The translations under genes and the position numbers were made by a program. A DNA stretch of 64,000 bases, taken from the NCBI RefSeq assembly GCF_002900965.1, contig NZ_PJOM01000002.1, positions 558,001-622,000 on the forward strand, written 5' to 3'. Below, piece after piece: positions 18,271 to 26,723 of this stretch. Under the pieces are notes generated by a model. It did no database searches. It saw only the letters and a program-made list of their open reading frames with translations, and was not told the DNA's origin. This DNA is from Pseudotabrizicola formosa. Lineage in GTDB: Bacteria > Pseudomonadota > Alphaproteobacteria > Rhodobacterales > Rhodobacteraceae. Each line of letters opens with the position of its first letter. Position 1 is the stretch's first letter.

Positions 18271-18329
18271 CGGTAGGGCGGGGGTCTCCCCGCCGCTGCG
18301 GCACAGGCGGGGAGACCCCCGCCCGACCG
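18271..18329. repeat. Long perfect hairpin between cobS and cobT
   Basis: Arms at 18276-18294 and 18306-18324 are 19-bp perfect inverted repeats (GGGCGGGGGTCTCCCCGCC and complement) around an 11-base loop. The pairing extends to about 24 bp with one mismatch through the flanking CGGT/ACCG. It fills nearly the whole gap between cobS and cobT. No T run follows. It could be a REP-type repeat, a processing or stability element, or an attenuator. Confidence 0.75.
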
Positions 18330-18331
18330 AC

Positions 18332-19306
18332 TTATTTCATCGCCATCGAAGCAGCTGACTCCGGCAGTTCCTCGGCAAAGCAGCGCTGGTAGAATTCGGC
18401 CACCGTCTGCCGTTCCAGCTCGTCGCATTTGTTGAGGAAGGTCAGCCGGAAGGCATAGCCCACATTGCGGAAGATCTCGGCATTCTGCGCCCAGTTCAAC
18501 ACGGTGCGCGGGCTCATCACAGTGGACAGATCGCCATTCATAAAGGCGGTGCGGGTCAGATCGGCCACGGTGACCATCTGGCTGATCTGCTTGCGGCCTT
18601 TTTCGGTGTTGTAATGCGGGCTTTTGGCCAGAACGATCGCGGCTTCGGCATCATGGGACAGGTAGTTCAGCGTGGCCACAAGGCTCCAGCGGTCCATCTG
18701 CGCCTGGTTGATCTGCTGGGTGCCGTGATAAAGCCCCGTGGTATCGCCCAGACCCACCGTGTTTGCGGTGGCGAACAGGCGGAAATAGGGATTGGGCGTG
18801 ATGATTTCATTCTGGTCCAGCAGCGTCAGCTTGCCATCGGTTTCCAGCACGCGCTGAATGACGAACATCACATCGGCGCGGCCAGCGTCATATTCGTCAA
18901 ACACGATGGCCACGGTGTTGCGCAAGGCCCAGGGCAGGATGCCTTCGTGAAACTCCGTCACCTGCTTGCCATCGCGCAGCTTGATCGCATCCTTGCCGAT
19001 CAGGTCGATCCGGCTGATGTGGCTGTCAAGGTTGACGCGCACGCAAGGCCAGTTCAGCCGCGCGGCCACCTGTTCGATATGGGTCGATTTCCCCGTGCCG
19101 TGATAGCCTTGGATCATCACCCGACGGTTATAGGCAAAGCCTGCCAGAATCGCCAAAGTGGTGTCCGGATCGAACTTGTAGGTCGGATCAATTGCCGGCA
19201 CGCGGTCTGTCGCTTCGGCAAAGCCCTTGACCTTCATGTCGGTGTCGATGCCGAACACCTCACGCACATTGATTTCTTCGGTCGGCTTCATGGCGTGATC
19301 CAGCAT
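18332..19306 (-). CDS. cobS: Aerobic cobaltochelatase subunit CobS (AAA+ ATPase)
   Basis: MoxR-like AAA+ ATPase that, with CobT, drives cobalt insertion by CobN. 324 residues from the chosen start ([11 protein letters not shown]). Walker A is GYHGTGKST at 67-75, Walker [12 protein letters not shown] near 150-160, and sensor 1 in [12 protein letters not shown]. The alternative start at codon 6 (MKPTEEINV) is also credible; the earlier one is chosen for its AGGAC upstream. Upstream of cobT, with the hairpin between. Confidence 0.96.
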   Translation of the reverse strand: MLDHAMKPTEEINVREVFGIDTDMKVKGFAEATDRVPAIDPTYKFDPDTTLAILAGFAYNRRVMIQGYHGTGKSTHIEQVAARLNWPCVRVNLDSHISRIDLIGKDAIKLRDGKQVTEFHEGILPWALRNTVAIVFDEYDAGRADVMFVIQRVLETDGKLTLLDQNEIITPNPYFRLFATANTVGLGDTTGLYHGTQQINQAQMDRWSLVATLNYLSHDAEAAIVLAKSPHYNTEKGRKQISQMVTVADLTRTAFMNGDLSTVMSPRTVLNWAQNAEIFRNVGYAFRLTFLNKCDELERQTVAEFYQRCFAEELPESAASMAMK

Positions 19307-19472
19307 CGTGCTTCGTCCTGTTCCGGTCTTTCGGTGATGTTTGGTGGAGTTGTGGAGCATAATACCGGGGGGTTCAAGGGCAAGGGCATGCGTTCCCGTT
19401 TGCGTGAGCGTGAAACCTTTGGTCCTGCGCCCGCGTAAAGCCGGTGTATGCTTTGTGCAAAGGGAGACGGTC

Positions 19473-19937
19473 ATGAACAGACGTGCAGTTGTATTGGGGG
19501 GCGTGGCCCTTTTTGTGATGGGCCAGTCCGCCTGGTCTGCCGAGGGCAATTTCGAATACCAGCTGTCCGAGGCGGAATGGCGGGCAAAGCTGGGCGATCT
19601 GCCCTATCGCGTGTTGCGCGAAGAGGCGACAGAACGCGCCTTCACCAGCCCGCTCGACACCGAAACCCGGGCCGGCACCTATCACTGCGCGGGCTGTGAC
19701 CTGCCGGCGTTTTCGTCCGAGCACAAATATGACAGTGGCACCGGCTGGCCCAGCTTCTGGCAGCCGCTGCAGAATGCGGTGGGCACCAAGGCAGACCGCA
19801 GCCTGTTCGGCACAAGGACCGAGGTCCATTGCCGCCGTTGCGGCGGGCATTTCGGCCATGTCTTCGATGATGGTCCGCAGCCAACCGGCAAGCGCTATTG
19901 CATGAATGGCGCGGCGCTGACCTTCCGTTTGGCCTGA
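19473..19937 (+). CDS. msrB: Peptide-methionine (R)-S-oxide reductase, exported
   Basis: Repairs methionine-R-sulfoxide in proteins. 154 residues. The zinc site is formed by C72xxC75 and C120xxC123; the catalytic Cys143 is in [11 protein letters not shown], where most family members have RYCxNSxSL. The segment [13 protein letters not shown] is diagnostic. The N-terminus ([20 protein letters not shown]) is a signal peptide, so it should act in the periplasm. AAAGGGAGA precedes ATG 19473. No msrA next to it. Confidence 0.95.
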   Translation: MNRRAVVLGGVALFVMGQSAWSAEGNFEYQLSEAEWRAKLGDLPYRVLREEATERAFTSPLDTETRAGTYHCAGCDLPAFSSEHKYDSGTGWPSFWQPLQNAVGTKADRSLFGTRTEVHCRRCGGHFGHVFDDGPQPTGKRYCMNGAALTFRLA

Positions 19938-19977
19938 CACAGCGCGCGGCCCGAGAGCGTGCATCACCGGAACAGAC

Positions 19978-20004
19978 AAACAGCGGGCCCTGGCCCGCTG
20001 TTTT
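19978..20004. terminator. Bidirectional terminator, msrB / J-domain gene
   Basis: Stem AAACAGCGGGC / GCCCGCTGTTT with a four-base loop and a T run to 20004, lying between the convergent msrB and J-domain genes. The A run on the left supplies Ts for the minus strand. Confidence 0.8.
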
Positions 20005-20025
20005 GACTTCCAGCACGGCCGCCCG

Positions 20026-20661
20026 TCATTCCCGGAAGTAACGGCTGTCCTTGAGTTGATCCCAGGCCCAGACCACCTCTTGCAGGCGCTCTTCATCGGA
20101 CCGGTCACCACCGTTCATGTCGGGATGAAGATCCTTGACCAAAGATTTGTATTGCTTGCGGATTTCGGTCTTGGTCCAGGTGTCGCGCGCATCCAGGATC
20201 TCGATCGCCTTGCGTTCGGTCGGCGGCAGTTTGCGGGTCGATGTGCCGGCAGGGCGGCTGCCCGGGTTCTGCGTGGCCTTTTCCCCCAGCAGCGACAGCG
20301 GGTCATCCACCCCCAGCCGTGCCCAGGCCCGCCCGTCATCCTTGCGGCTGAACGGTTTGGTGGGGCGTTCCCAGACCCTGTCCTTGTCGAGGAACTTCTG
20401 GAAATCATCGTCCGACGTGCCCTGAAAGAAATTCCACTTCAGGTTATACTCGCGGATGTGGTCCTTGCAGAACCAGAAGAATTCATCCAGCAGATCGGGG
20501 CTTTTGGGCGCGCGGTAAGCCCCGGCCTCCGAGCAGCCCGGAAAGTCGCAGGGTTTGTTCGAGGTCTCGAATGCGCCAGACATCCCCCGCCGTGTGGTTT
20601 TCTTGCGCTTCTTGTCCGCCGAGACGCGGATGTCGAATTCGAAGGGGGGTTTCGTGACCAT
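20026..20661 (-). CDS. J-domain (DnaJ-like) co-chaperone
   Basis: 211 residues (MVTKPPFEFDIRVSADKKRK). The C-terminal third is a J domain, about residues 148-208, with the diagnostic HPD in VKDLHPDMNGGDRS that stimulates DnaK ATPase. The N-terminal part carries Cys residues in CDFPGCSEAG and WFCKDHIREYNLKWNFF, a pattern that might bind metal. It lacks the G/F and zinc domains of DnaJ, so it is a specialised type III J protein; client unknown. AAAGGCAG before ATG 20661 supports the start. Divergent from bolA. Confidence 0.92.
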   Translation of the reverse strand: MVTKPPFEFDIRVSADKKRKKTTRRGMSGAFETSNKPCDFPGCSEAGAYRAPKSPDLLDEFFWFCKDHIREYNLKWNFFQGTSDDDFQKFLDKDRVWERPTKPFSRKDDGRAWARLGVDDPLSLLGEKATQNPGSRPAGTSTRKLPPTERKAIEILDARDTWTKTEIRKQYKSLVKDLHPDMNGGDRSDEERLQEVVWAWDQLKDSRYFRE

Positions 20662-20750
20662 GGTCTGCCTTTCTTGCATCCCTTTGTCTTTCCGACTCGG
20701 GCGGCACAGTTTAGGGGTTTGGGCGGCAGATTGAAGGGGGCAGATCAAAA

Positions 20751-21002
20751 ATGACCGTGAAGACCGAAATGGAACAGCGGCTGATTGCGGCATTCGCGCC
20801 GCAACAGATTGAAATCGTGAATGAAAGTCATATGCATGCTGGCCATGCTGGCGATGATGGCACCGGCGAAAGCCATTTCCGCATCCTGCTGCGGGCCGAC
20901 AGTCTGGCTGCAATGACCCGGGTGGCGCGCCACCGCGCGGTTCATGCGGCACTTGGCGATCTGAACACGCGGGTTCATTCCATCGCGCTGGATATTGGCT
21001 GA
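20751..21002 (+). CDS. bolA: BolA family protein
   Basis: 83-residue BolA/YrbA-type protein (MTVKTEMEQRLIAAFAPQQI). Contains the class II KH-like fold signature, with VNESHMHAGH and SHFRILLRAD, and conserved His in the HMHAGH and ARHRAVHAAL segments that can ligate Fe-S clusters with monothiol glutaredoxins. Probable role in iron-sulfur trafficking or envelope regulation. Its promoter region is shared with the divergent J-domain gene. Confidence 0.94.
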   Translation: MTVKTEMEQRLIAAFAPQQIEIVNESHMHAGHAGDDGTGESHFRILLRADSLAAMTRVARHRAVHAALGDLNTRVHSIALDIG

Positions 21003-21018
21003 GGGCAGGGGCGGCGCG

Positions 21019-21444
21019 TCAGCTTTCCGCCACCAGCCCCGCCGCCTCGATCCCCGCGCAGGCGGCCAGTGCGTCATTGTCTGACGTGTCACCGGTGACA
21101 CCCACCGCACCCAGCACCGTGCCGCCCGCATCGCGCACCAGAACCCCGCCCTTGACCGGCACGAAGTCGCCCCCATAAAGCCCGTTCATCGCCTGAACGA
21201 AATAGGCCTGGGCATCGGCGCGGGCGTGGATGGCGCTGCCGGGCAGACCCAGCATGATGCAGCCATTGGCCTTGCCATGCGCAAGCGCATAGCGGCCTGG
21301 TGCCGCCCCATCCTCACGCTCAAAGGCGATGGTGTGGCCACCGGCATCGACCACCACCACCGAGAGCGGCTTCATACCGGCCTCACGCCCCTTGGCCAGG
21401 GCGGTGGCGATGATCGTGCGGGCCTGTGCGATGCTGATCGTCAT
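21019..21444 (-). CDS. glcG: GlcG/HbpS family protein
   Basis: 141-residue protein of the GlcG/HbpS (DUF336) family. Family features are the [19 protein letters not shown] strand and [31 protein letters not shown] near the C-terminus. GlcG genes accompany glycolate/glyoxylate operons; some relatives bind haem, but the biochemical role is unsettled. Its start overlaps the end of glcB by four bases, so it is co-translated with malate synthase G. Confidence 0.9.
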   Translation of the reverse strand: MTISIAQARTIIATALAKGREAGMKPLSVVVVDAGGHTIAFEREDGAAPGRYALAHGKANGCIMLGLPGSAIHARADAQAYFVQAMNGLYGGDFVPVKGGVLVRDAGGTVLGAVGVTGDTSDNDALAACAGIEAAGLVAES

Positions 21445-23603
21445 AGCGCTTCTGCCTTCTTTTCCAGACGCCGGGCGTGCAACACCGGTTCGGTATAGCC
21501 CGAAGGTTGCGCGCGCCCCTTGAGCACCAGATCACAGGCGGCGCGGAATGCAACCCCGTCATAGCCCGGAGCCATCGCTTGATAGAGCGGGTCGCCTTCG
21601 TTCTGCCGGTCCACCACGGCTGCCATCTTGCGCATGGCCGTGATCACCTGATCCTCGGTGATCACCCCGTGATGCAGCCAGTTTGCCAAGGCCTGCGACG
21701 AGATCCGGCAGGTGGCGCGGTCTTCCATCAGGCCCACATCATGAATGTCTGGCACCTTGGAGCAGCCCACGCCCTGATCGATCCAGCGCACCACATAGCC
21801 CAGAATGCCCTGCGCGTTGTTTTCCACCTCTTGCCGGATGTCCTCTTCCGACCAGTTGGCGCCGGTGGCCAGCGGAATGGCCAGCAGCGCGTCCAACGTG
21901 CCGCGCGGTCCACCCGCTGCAATGTCGGCCTGCCGCGCCAGCACATCGACGCGGTGGTAATGCGTGGCATGCAGCGTCGCGGCGGTGGGCGAAGGCACCC
22001 AGGCGCAATTGGCGCCGGCCTGCGGATGCGCAATCTTCTGCGCCAGCATGTCGCCCATCAGATCAGGGGCCGCCCACATGCCCTTGCCGATCTGTGCGCG
22101 GCCCTGCAAGCCACACGCCAGACCGATGTCGACATTGCGGTCCTCATAGGCCTTGATCCAGCTTGAGGCTTTCATGTCGCCCTTGCGGACCATGGGGCCG
22201 GCTTCCATGCTGGTGTGGATCTCATCCCCGGTCCGGTCGAGGAACCCGGTGTTGATGAAGGCTACCCGATCCTTGGCCGCGCGGATACACTCCTTCAGAT
22301 TGGCACTGGTGCGGCGCTCTTCATCCATGATGCCCAGTTTGACGGTAAAGCGGGGCAGGCCCAGAACCTGTTCCACCCGGTCAAAGATTTCACAGGCGAA
22401 GGCCACTTCTTCGGGGCCGTGCATCTTTGGCTTGACCACATAGACCGATCCCATGGTCGAATTGCGGGTGCCTTGCGCCTTTTTCAGATCATGCATGGCG
22501 CAGAGCGTGGTCAGGAAAGCATCCATGATGCCTTCCCCGATTTCACGGTCATCCTCTGTCAGGATTGCCGGGTTGGTCATCAGGTGGCCCACGTTGCGCA
22601 CCAGCATCAGCGCGCGGGATTTGAGCGTGAGCGTGCCGCCATCCGGTGCGGTCAGGGTCAGGTCCGGGTTCAGCCGACGCACCGACTCCTTGCCGCCCTT
22701 GACGATCACCTCGGCCAGATCGCCCTTCATCAGCCCCAGCCAGTTGCCGTAAGCCAGCACCTTGTCTTCAGCGTCGACTGCGGCGACGGAATCCTCGCAA
22801 TCCATGATCGCCGACATCGCAGATTCCAGCCGGATATCCGACACATGCGCCAGATCATCCCGCCCGGTGGGCGTGGTGGCATCCACCTGAAGAGCAATAT
22901 GCAAGCCATTGTTTTTCAGTACAATCATCGTCGGCGCTGTCGGGTCGCCCGCAAAACCGGCAAAGCGCGACGCATCGGCCAGACCGACCGCATCGGCGGC
23001 CCCGGTCACCCACAGCTGGCCCGCATCGACGCGGAAGCCACGCGCTTCAGACCAGGACCCTGCGGCCAGTGGCACTGACTCATCCAGGAAGGCCCGGCCC
23101 CAGGCCACGACCCGGGCGCCACGCGCCGCGTCATAGCCCTTGGCCGTCGGCAGATCGCCCAAGGCATCGGTGCCATACAGCGCATCATAAAGGCTGCCCC
23201 AGCGCGCATTGGCCGCGTTCAGCGCATAGCGCGCGTTCATCACCGGCACCACCAGCTGCGGGCCGGGGACAAGGGCGATTTCCGGATCGGTCTGCGTGGT
23301 TTCAATCGTGAAATCGGGGCCTTCCGGCACCAGATAGCCGATCTCGGTCAAAAATGCCTTATAGGCGGCGGCGTCAAACACCTGCCCCTGACGCGCCTTG
23401 TGCCAGCTGTCGATCTGCGCCTGCATCTCTGCGCGCTTTGCCAGCAAAGCCGTGTTCTTCGGCATCAGATCGGCCACTGCGCCGGCAAATCCGTGCCAGA
23501 AACTGGCCGCCTCTATGCCGGTGCCGGGAAGGGCCTGCTTTTCGACGAAGTCCACAAGACGGGCGTCAACCTTCAGCCCGGTGATGGCGATGCGGTCTGT
23601 CAT
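21441..23603 (-). CDS. glcB: Malate synthase G
   Basis: Condenses glyoxylate and acetyl-CoA to malate; completes glycolate/glyoxylate assimilation. 720 residues, the exact family length, from [20 protein letters not shown]. Recognised blocks include the [26 protein letters not shown] catalytic segment, [15 protein letters not shown] (acetyl-CoA/glyoxylate site) and [21 protein letters not shown]. First gene of glcB-glcG. No isocitrate lyase or glycolate oxidase gene in the window. Confidence 0.98.
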   Translation of the reverse strand: MTDRIAITGLKVDARLVDFVEKQALPGTGIEAASFWHGFAGAVADLMPKNTALLAKRAEMQAQIDSWHKARQGQVFDAAAYKAFLTEIGYLVPEGPDFTIETTQTDPEIALVPGPQLVVPVMNARYALNAANARWGSLYDALYGTDALGDLPTAKGYDAARGARVVAWGRAFLDESVPLAAGSWSEARGFRVDAGQLWVTGAADAVGLADASRFAGFAGDPTAPTMIVLKNNGLHIALQVDATTPTGRDDLAHVSDIRLESAMSAIMDCEDSVAAVDAEDKVLAYGNWLGLMKGDLAEVIVKGGKESVRRLNPDLTLTAPDGGTLTLKSRALMLVRNVGHLMTNPAILTEDDREIGEGIMDAFLTTLCAMHDLKKAQGTRNSTMGSVYVVKPKMHGPEEVAFACEIFDRVEQVLGLPRFTVKLGIMDEERRTSANLKECIRAAKDRVAFINTGFLDRTGDEIHTSMEAGPMVRKGDMKASSWIKAYEDRNVDIGLACGLQGRAQIGKGMWAAPDLMGDMLAQKIAHPQAGANCAWVPSPTAATLHATHYHRVDVLARQADIAAGGPRGTLDALLAIPLATGANWSEEDIRQEVENNAQGILGYVVRWIDQGVGCSKVPDIHDVGLMEDRATCRISSQALANWLHHGVITEDQVITAMRKMAAVVDRQNEGDPLYQAMAPGYDGVAFRAACDLVLKGRAQPSGYTEPVLHARRLEKKAEAL

Positions 23604-23816
23604 GGGTGTCCTCGCTGCTGGGGGCGGTGTCCGATGGGATGCCGTGGTATGCTGCGGGCAGAGATAGTCAGAAAAGGCGCCAGAGGCAACAAAAGCGGTC
23701 AAGTTATTTTACCAAATAATTCGGATGACAGCTTTCGCATTTGGCGAAGAGTGCCACACAAAGCCAAGGTTCCAAGTTTTCCTTGGTGGCCTATATCCGC
23801 GGTGATACGAAATCAT

Positions 23817-24014
23817 ATGGCTAAGCATGCCTCCGATCTGTCGCGTATCATCCATGCGCTTTTGCAGGATCAGGCGGGGCCGGTGACGCTTGATCTGGCA
23901 ACCGACCGGCTGATCACGCCCCGGGCCGAGGGGGAGTCGCGGAGTGACCGGCTGGAAGCTTTCCTTGAAACGCTGGAGGATGACGATGATCCTGAACCCC
24001 GAGACAGACCTTGA
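23817..24014 (+). CDS. Small unknown protein (65 aa) upstream of SRPBCC genes
   Basis: Open frame MAKHASDLSRIIHALLQDQA to DPEPRDRP, overlapping the first SRPBCC gene by 29 bases. Such SRPBCC genes often follow an ArsR-type regulator. The first dozen residues resemble the start of one (HASDLSRIIHAL), but no winged helix follows and the C-terminal half is acidic. It might be an unrelated small protein or a decayed regulator. An inverted repeat CCAAGG...CCTTGG at 23764-23786 lies in its upstream region. Confidence 0.45.
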   Translation: MAKHASDLSRIIHALLQDQAGPVTLDLATDRLITPRAEGESRSDRLEAFLETLEDDDDPEPRDRP

Positions 24015-24453
24015 CCTGACCCGCCATATCAAGGCCCCGCCGGCCAAGGTCTGGCGCTGCTGGACCGAACCTGCGCTGCTGGAACAGTGGTTCGCGCCAA
24101 AACCTGTGGTCACGCGCGATGTGCAGATTGACCTGCGCCCCGGTGGCATTTTTGCGACCACGATGGATATTCCCGGCATGGACAGCCAGACCGGCGCGGG
24201 CTGTATTCTGGAAGTTGTCCCAGAGCGGCGTCTGGTCTGGACCGACCTGCTCGGCCCCGGTTATCGCCCGGCAGCCGACAGCTTTGGCATGACCGCACTG
24301 ATCCTGCTGGAACACGAAGGCTCTGGCACGCTCTACCGCGCCATTGCTCTGCACCGCACCGCGGACCAGCGCAAATCCCATGAAGACATGGGCTTTCATC
24401 AGGGCTGGGGCATGGCGGCGGACCAGTTGGAACGCGTGGCGGTGACGTTGTGA
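23986..24453 (+). CDS. SRPBCC (AHSA1-like) protein, copy 1
   Basis: 155-residue START/Bet v1-fold protein of the Aha1-C-like (AHSA1) group. Typical features are the opening DLTRHIKAPPAKVWRCWTEP, LLEQWFAPKP, and GGIFATTM followed by hydrophobic-pocket strands. Usually a ligand-binding or unknown-function protein. GGAGG is six bases before the ATG at 23986; an ATG two codons earlier is also possible. Its stop overlaps the GTG start of a paralogue, so they form a pair. Confidence 0.88.
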   Translation: MILNPETDLDLTRHIKAPPAKVWRCWTEPALLEQWFAPKPVVTRDVQIDLRPGGIFATTMDIPGMDSQTGAGCILEVVPERRLVWTDLLGPGYRPAADSFGMTALILLEHEGSGTLYRAIALHRTADQRKSHEDMGFHQGWGMAADQLERVAVTL

Positions 24454-24893
24454 CCGGGCGCAGCATCACCCTGTCGCGAGTGATTCCTGCGCCGGTGGCC
24501 AAGGTCTGGCGCTGCTGGACCGATCCGGCGCTGTTGCCGCTCTGGTTCGGGCCAGAGGGGTTCAGCTGCCAGACCCATGACATCGACCTGCGGGCGGGCG
24601 GGCACTGGCTGTTTGACATGACCGGGCCGGATGGCAAGGTCTGGCCGAACCGTCACCGCTACACGCGGATGGAGGCCCCGCACCGGCTGGACTTTCTCTT
24701 GGACGCAGGCGAGGGGGATGAGGCGGTCAATGAGGTGGTGATGACCCTGACCGCCGAGGACGGTGCCACCCGCATCCGCTATGAAATGACCTTCCCCACT
24801 TTGGCCGCGCGCAGCCTGGCGGTGGGATTTGGGGCGGTGGACCTGGGCCATCAGACTTTGGCAAAACTGGCAGCCATGGCGCAAAGGGCTTAG
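24450..24893 (+). CDS. SRPBCC (AHSA1-like) protein, copy 2
   Basis: 147 residues, GTG start inside the stop of the upstream paralogue (GTGA). It shares VIPAPVAKVWRCWTDPALLPLWFGP with copy 1 (there APPAKVWRCWTEPALLEQWFAP), showing a tandem duplication followed by divergence; the central loops differ and this copy has GPDGKVWPNRHRY. Same fold and equally unknown ligand. Its end overlaps the convergent DUF2256 gene. Confidence 0.88.
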   Translation: MTGRSITLSRVIPAPVAKVWRCWTDPALLPLWFGPEGFSCQTHDIDLRAGGHWLFDMTGPDGKVWPNRHRYTRMEAPHRLDFLLDAGEGDEAVNEVVMTLTAEDGATRIRYEMTFPTLAARSLAVGFGAVDLGHQTLAKLAAMAQRA

Positions 24894-25045
24894 CCGGGCT
24901 TGCGCTTTGCCTCGCTCCGACAGCGGTCGGAACAATACCGCACCTCGTGCCAGACCTTTTCCCATTTCTTGCGCCAGGCAAAAGGCTTGCCGCATTGCGC
25001 ACAGATCTTGCTGGGAAGATCGCCTTTTTTGACCATCTTTCCCAT
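24890..25045 (-). CDS. DUF2256 zinc-finger-like small protein
   Basis: 51-residue protein, MGKMVKKGDLPSKICAQCGK at the start. Cysteines at 15, 18, 38 and 42 (CxxC ... YCSDRC) form a probable zinc knuckle; the FAWRKKWEKVWHEVRYC segment is the hallmark of DUF2256. It begins four bases after the end of the photolyase gene, clearly the same operon. Function unknown; linkage suggests a link to photolyase or light-stress biology. Confidence 0.88.
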   Translation of the reverse strand: MGKMVKKGDLPSKICAQCGKPFAWRKKWEKVWHEVRYCSDRCRSEAKRKPG

Positions 25046-25048
25046 GGT

Positions 25049-26584
25049 TTACAGCTCAAAGCTCAGTTGCGCTGCCAGCACGCCGTGCCCTTGCGCCGAA
25101 GACAAAGCGGCGCGCCTGCGCGGGGCGCGGTCGTTGACAAAACGCGCATCGGCACGGCTGGCATGGCGTTCGATGATCTCCACAATCTCGGCGCGCGGCG
25201 CGGCCTTGCGCAGGCCAAAGATGGCATCGCGCGCCGCCCGCTGCGCGGCTACCACATCGACCACCGGCTCGGGGTAGCGCCGGCCCAACAGGCCCCGCGC
25301 GCCCTCCCACCGCCAGGGGCTTTGCAACAGGGCGTCAGGCACATCGGCCAGTTCCGGCACCCAGCGGCGGGTGAAGGTGCCGGTTGGGTCTTGATCCAGA
25401 CCCTGTTTTACCGGGTTATAGATCCTTGGGGTATTGATCCCGGTGGTGCCCGACTGCATCTGCACCTGCGGCCAGTGAATGCCCGGCTCGTAATCGGTGA
25501 ACAGCCGTGCCAGCACCGGACCGGTGGCGCGCCAGTCGAGCCAGAGGTGATAGGAGGCAACCGAAGTCACCATCGCCCGCATCCGGAAATTCAACCAGCC
25601 GGTCGCCGCCAGATAGCGCATACAGGCATCGACAAAGGGCAGACCGGTTTCCCCCGCCCGCCATGCCGCGAGGCGGCCAGCATCGGGGTCGCGCGGGCGC
25701 AGACCTTCCGCCGCACGGTGCAGGCAGCGGGTTTCGATCTGTGGTTCATCCTCCAGTTTTTGCATGAAATGGTCGCGCCAGGCGAGACGGCTTTGAAAGC
25801 TGGACAATGACCCCGGCCAGCGCCCGCCGGGGCGTTCGGCCAGCCGGGCGCTGGTGCCCTGCGCCACTTCGCGCCCCGACAGCGCGCCAAGCGCCAGATA
25901 GGGCGACAGCCGCGAGCAGGCCCGCTCGCCCGTCAACGGCGAGGACATGGCGGCACGGTAAGGCTCGCCGCGTTTGGTCAGGAACGACTCCAGCGCCAGC
26001 AGGGCGTGCTGACGCCCGCCCGCCTGCCGGTGGGCGCAGCGGTCCTCAGTCAATCGCAATGCGCGGGCGGTGGGAATCACCCCCGGTTCCACCCCCGGTA
26101 CCGGGGTCATCCCCATGGGTGCGGGCAGCTGGTCTTGCGCGGTAAAGCTGTCGCGCCGCCGCGCCCAGCCATCGCGCCCGCCCAGCCTGCGCACCACGCC
26201 CGATTGCGGCAGTTCGGTCCATAGGATGCCCGCCGCCCTGGCCCATGCCGCCACGCGGCAGTCGCGCGCAAAGGTCCACAGATTTCCGGTCTCTTCATGG
26301 CTGACAATGTGGGTGATGCGGTGCTGGCGGCACAACCGCTCCATCACTTCCACCGCGTCGCCGACCCGCACGATCAGCCGCGCCCCCGCCGCCCCCAGTT
26401 CGTGGCGCAGATCGGTCAGGCATTCGGCGGTAAACTCCCATTGCCGGGCCGAGGTATCGGGCAGGGCCCAATACTCCGGCTCCACAATATAAAGCGGCAG
26501 GACCGGCCCAAGACCCAAGGCATGGGTCAGGGCCGGGTGGTCATGGACCCGCAGATCGCGCTTGAACCAGACAAGAACATTCAT
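25049..26584 (-). CDS. Cryptochrome/photolyase family protein
   Basis: 511 residues. An N-terminal Rossmann photolyase domain (VLVWFKRDLRVHDHPALTHA, 1-135) is followed by an FAD-binding helical domain with SRLSPYLALGALSGREV, RLAWRDHFMQKLED, GLPFVDACMRYLAATGWLNF and MQSGTTGINTPRIYNP. The GWLNFRMRAMVTSVASYHLW segment differs from the usual class I CPD photolyase form (GWMHNRLRM), so the lesion (CPD, 6-4) or a signalling role cannot be settled from sequence. Likely blue-light DNA repair. Operon with DUF2256; divergent from pepN. Confidence 0.92.
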   Translation of the reverse strand: MNVLVWFKRDLRVHDHPALTHALGLGPVLPLYIVEPEYWALPDTSARQWEFTAECLTDLRHELGAAGARLIVRVGDAVEVMERLCRQHRITHIVSHEETGNLWTFARDCRVAAWARAAGILWTELPQSGVVRRLGGRDGWARRRDSFTAQDQLPAPMGMTPVPGVEPGVIPTARALRLTEDRCAHRQAGGRQHALLALESFLTKRGEPYRAAMSSPLTGERACSRLSPYLALGALSGREVAQGTSARLAERPGGRWPGSLSSFQSRLAWRDHFMQKLEDEPQIETRCLHRAAEGLRPRDPDAGRLAAWRAGETGLPFVDACMRYLAATGWLNFRMRAMVTSVASYHLWLDWRATGPVLARLFTDYEPGIHWPQVQMQSGTTGINTPRIYNPVKQGLDQDPTGTFTRRWVPELADVPDALLQSPWRWEGARGLLGRRYPEPVVDVVAAQRAARDAIFGLRKAAPRAEIVEIIERHASRADARFVNDRAPRRRAALSSAQGHGVLAAQLSFEL

Positions 26585-26723
26585 GGAACAAAGAGATAGC
26601 GGCTGGCGCGGATTCGTAAAGCCCCGATCCGCGATGGCCGGTCTTTTTGCCCCGGTGCAAGGCCTTCGGGCTTGCGCGCGCGGCCCAAGCGCCTAGCTTG
26701 GGCCGGGACAGGAGACCCTTGCC

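Noticed and set aside
19307-19472. Looked for a cobalamin riboswitch before cobS
   Set aside because: The gap before cobS is only about 165 bases shared with msrB and contains no B12-box-like sequence that I could recognise.
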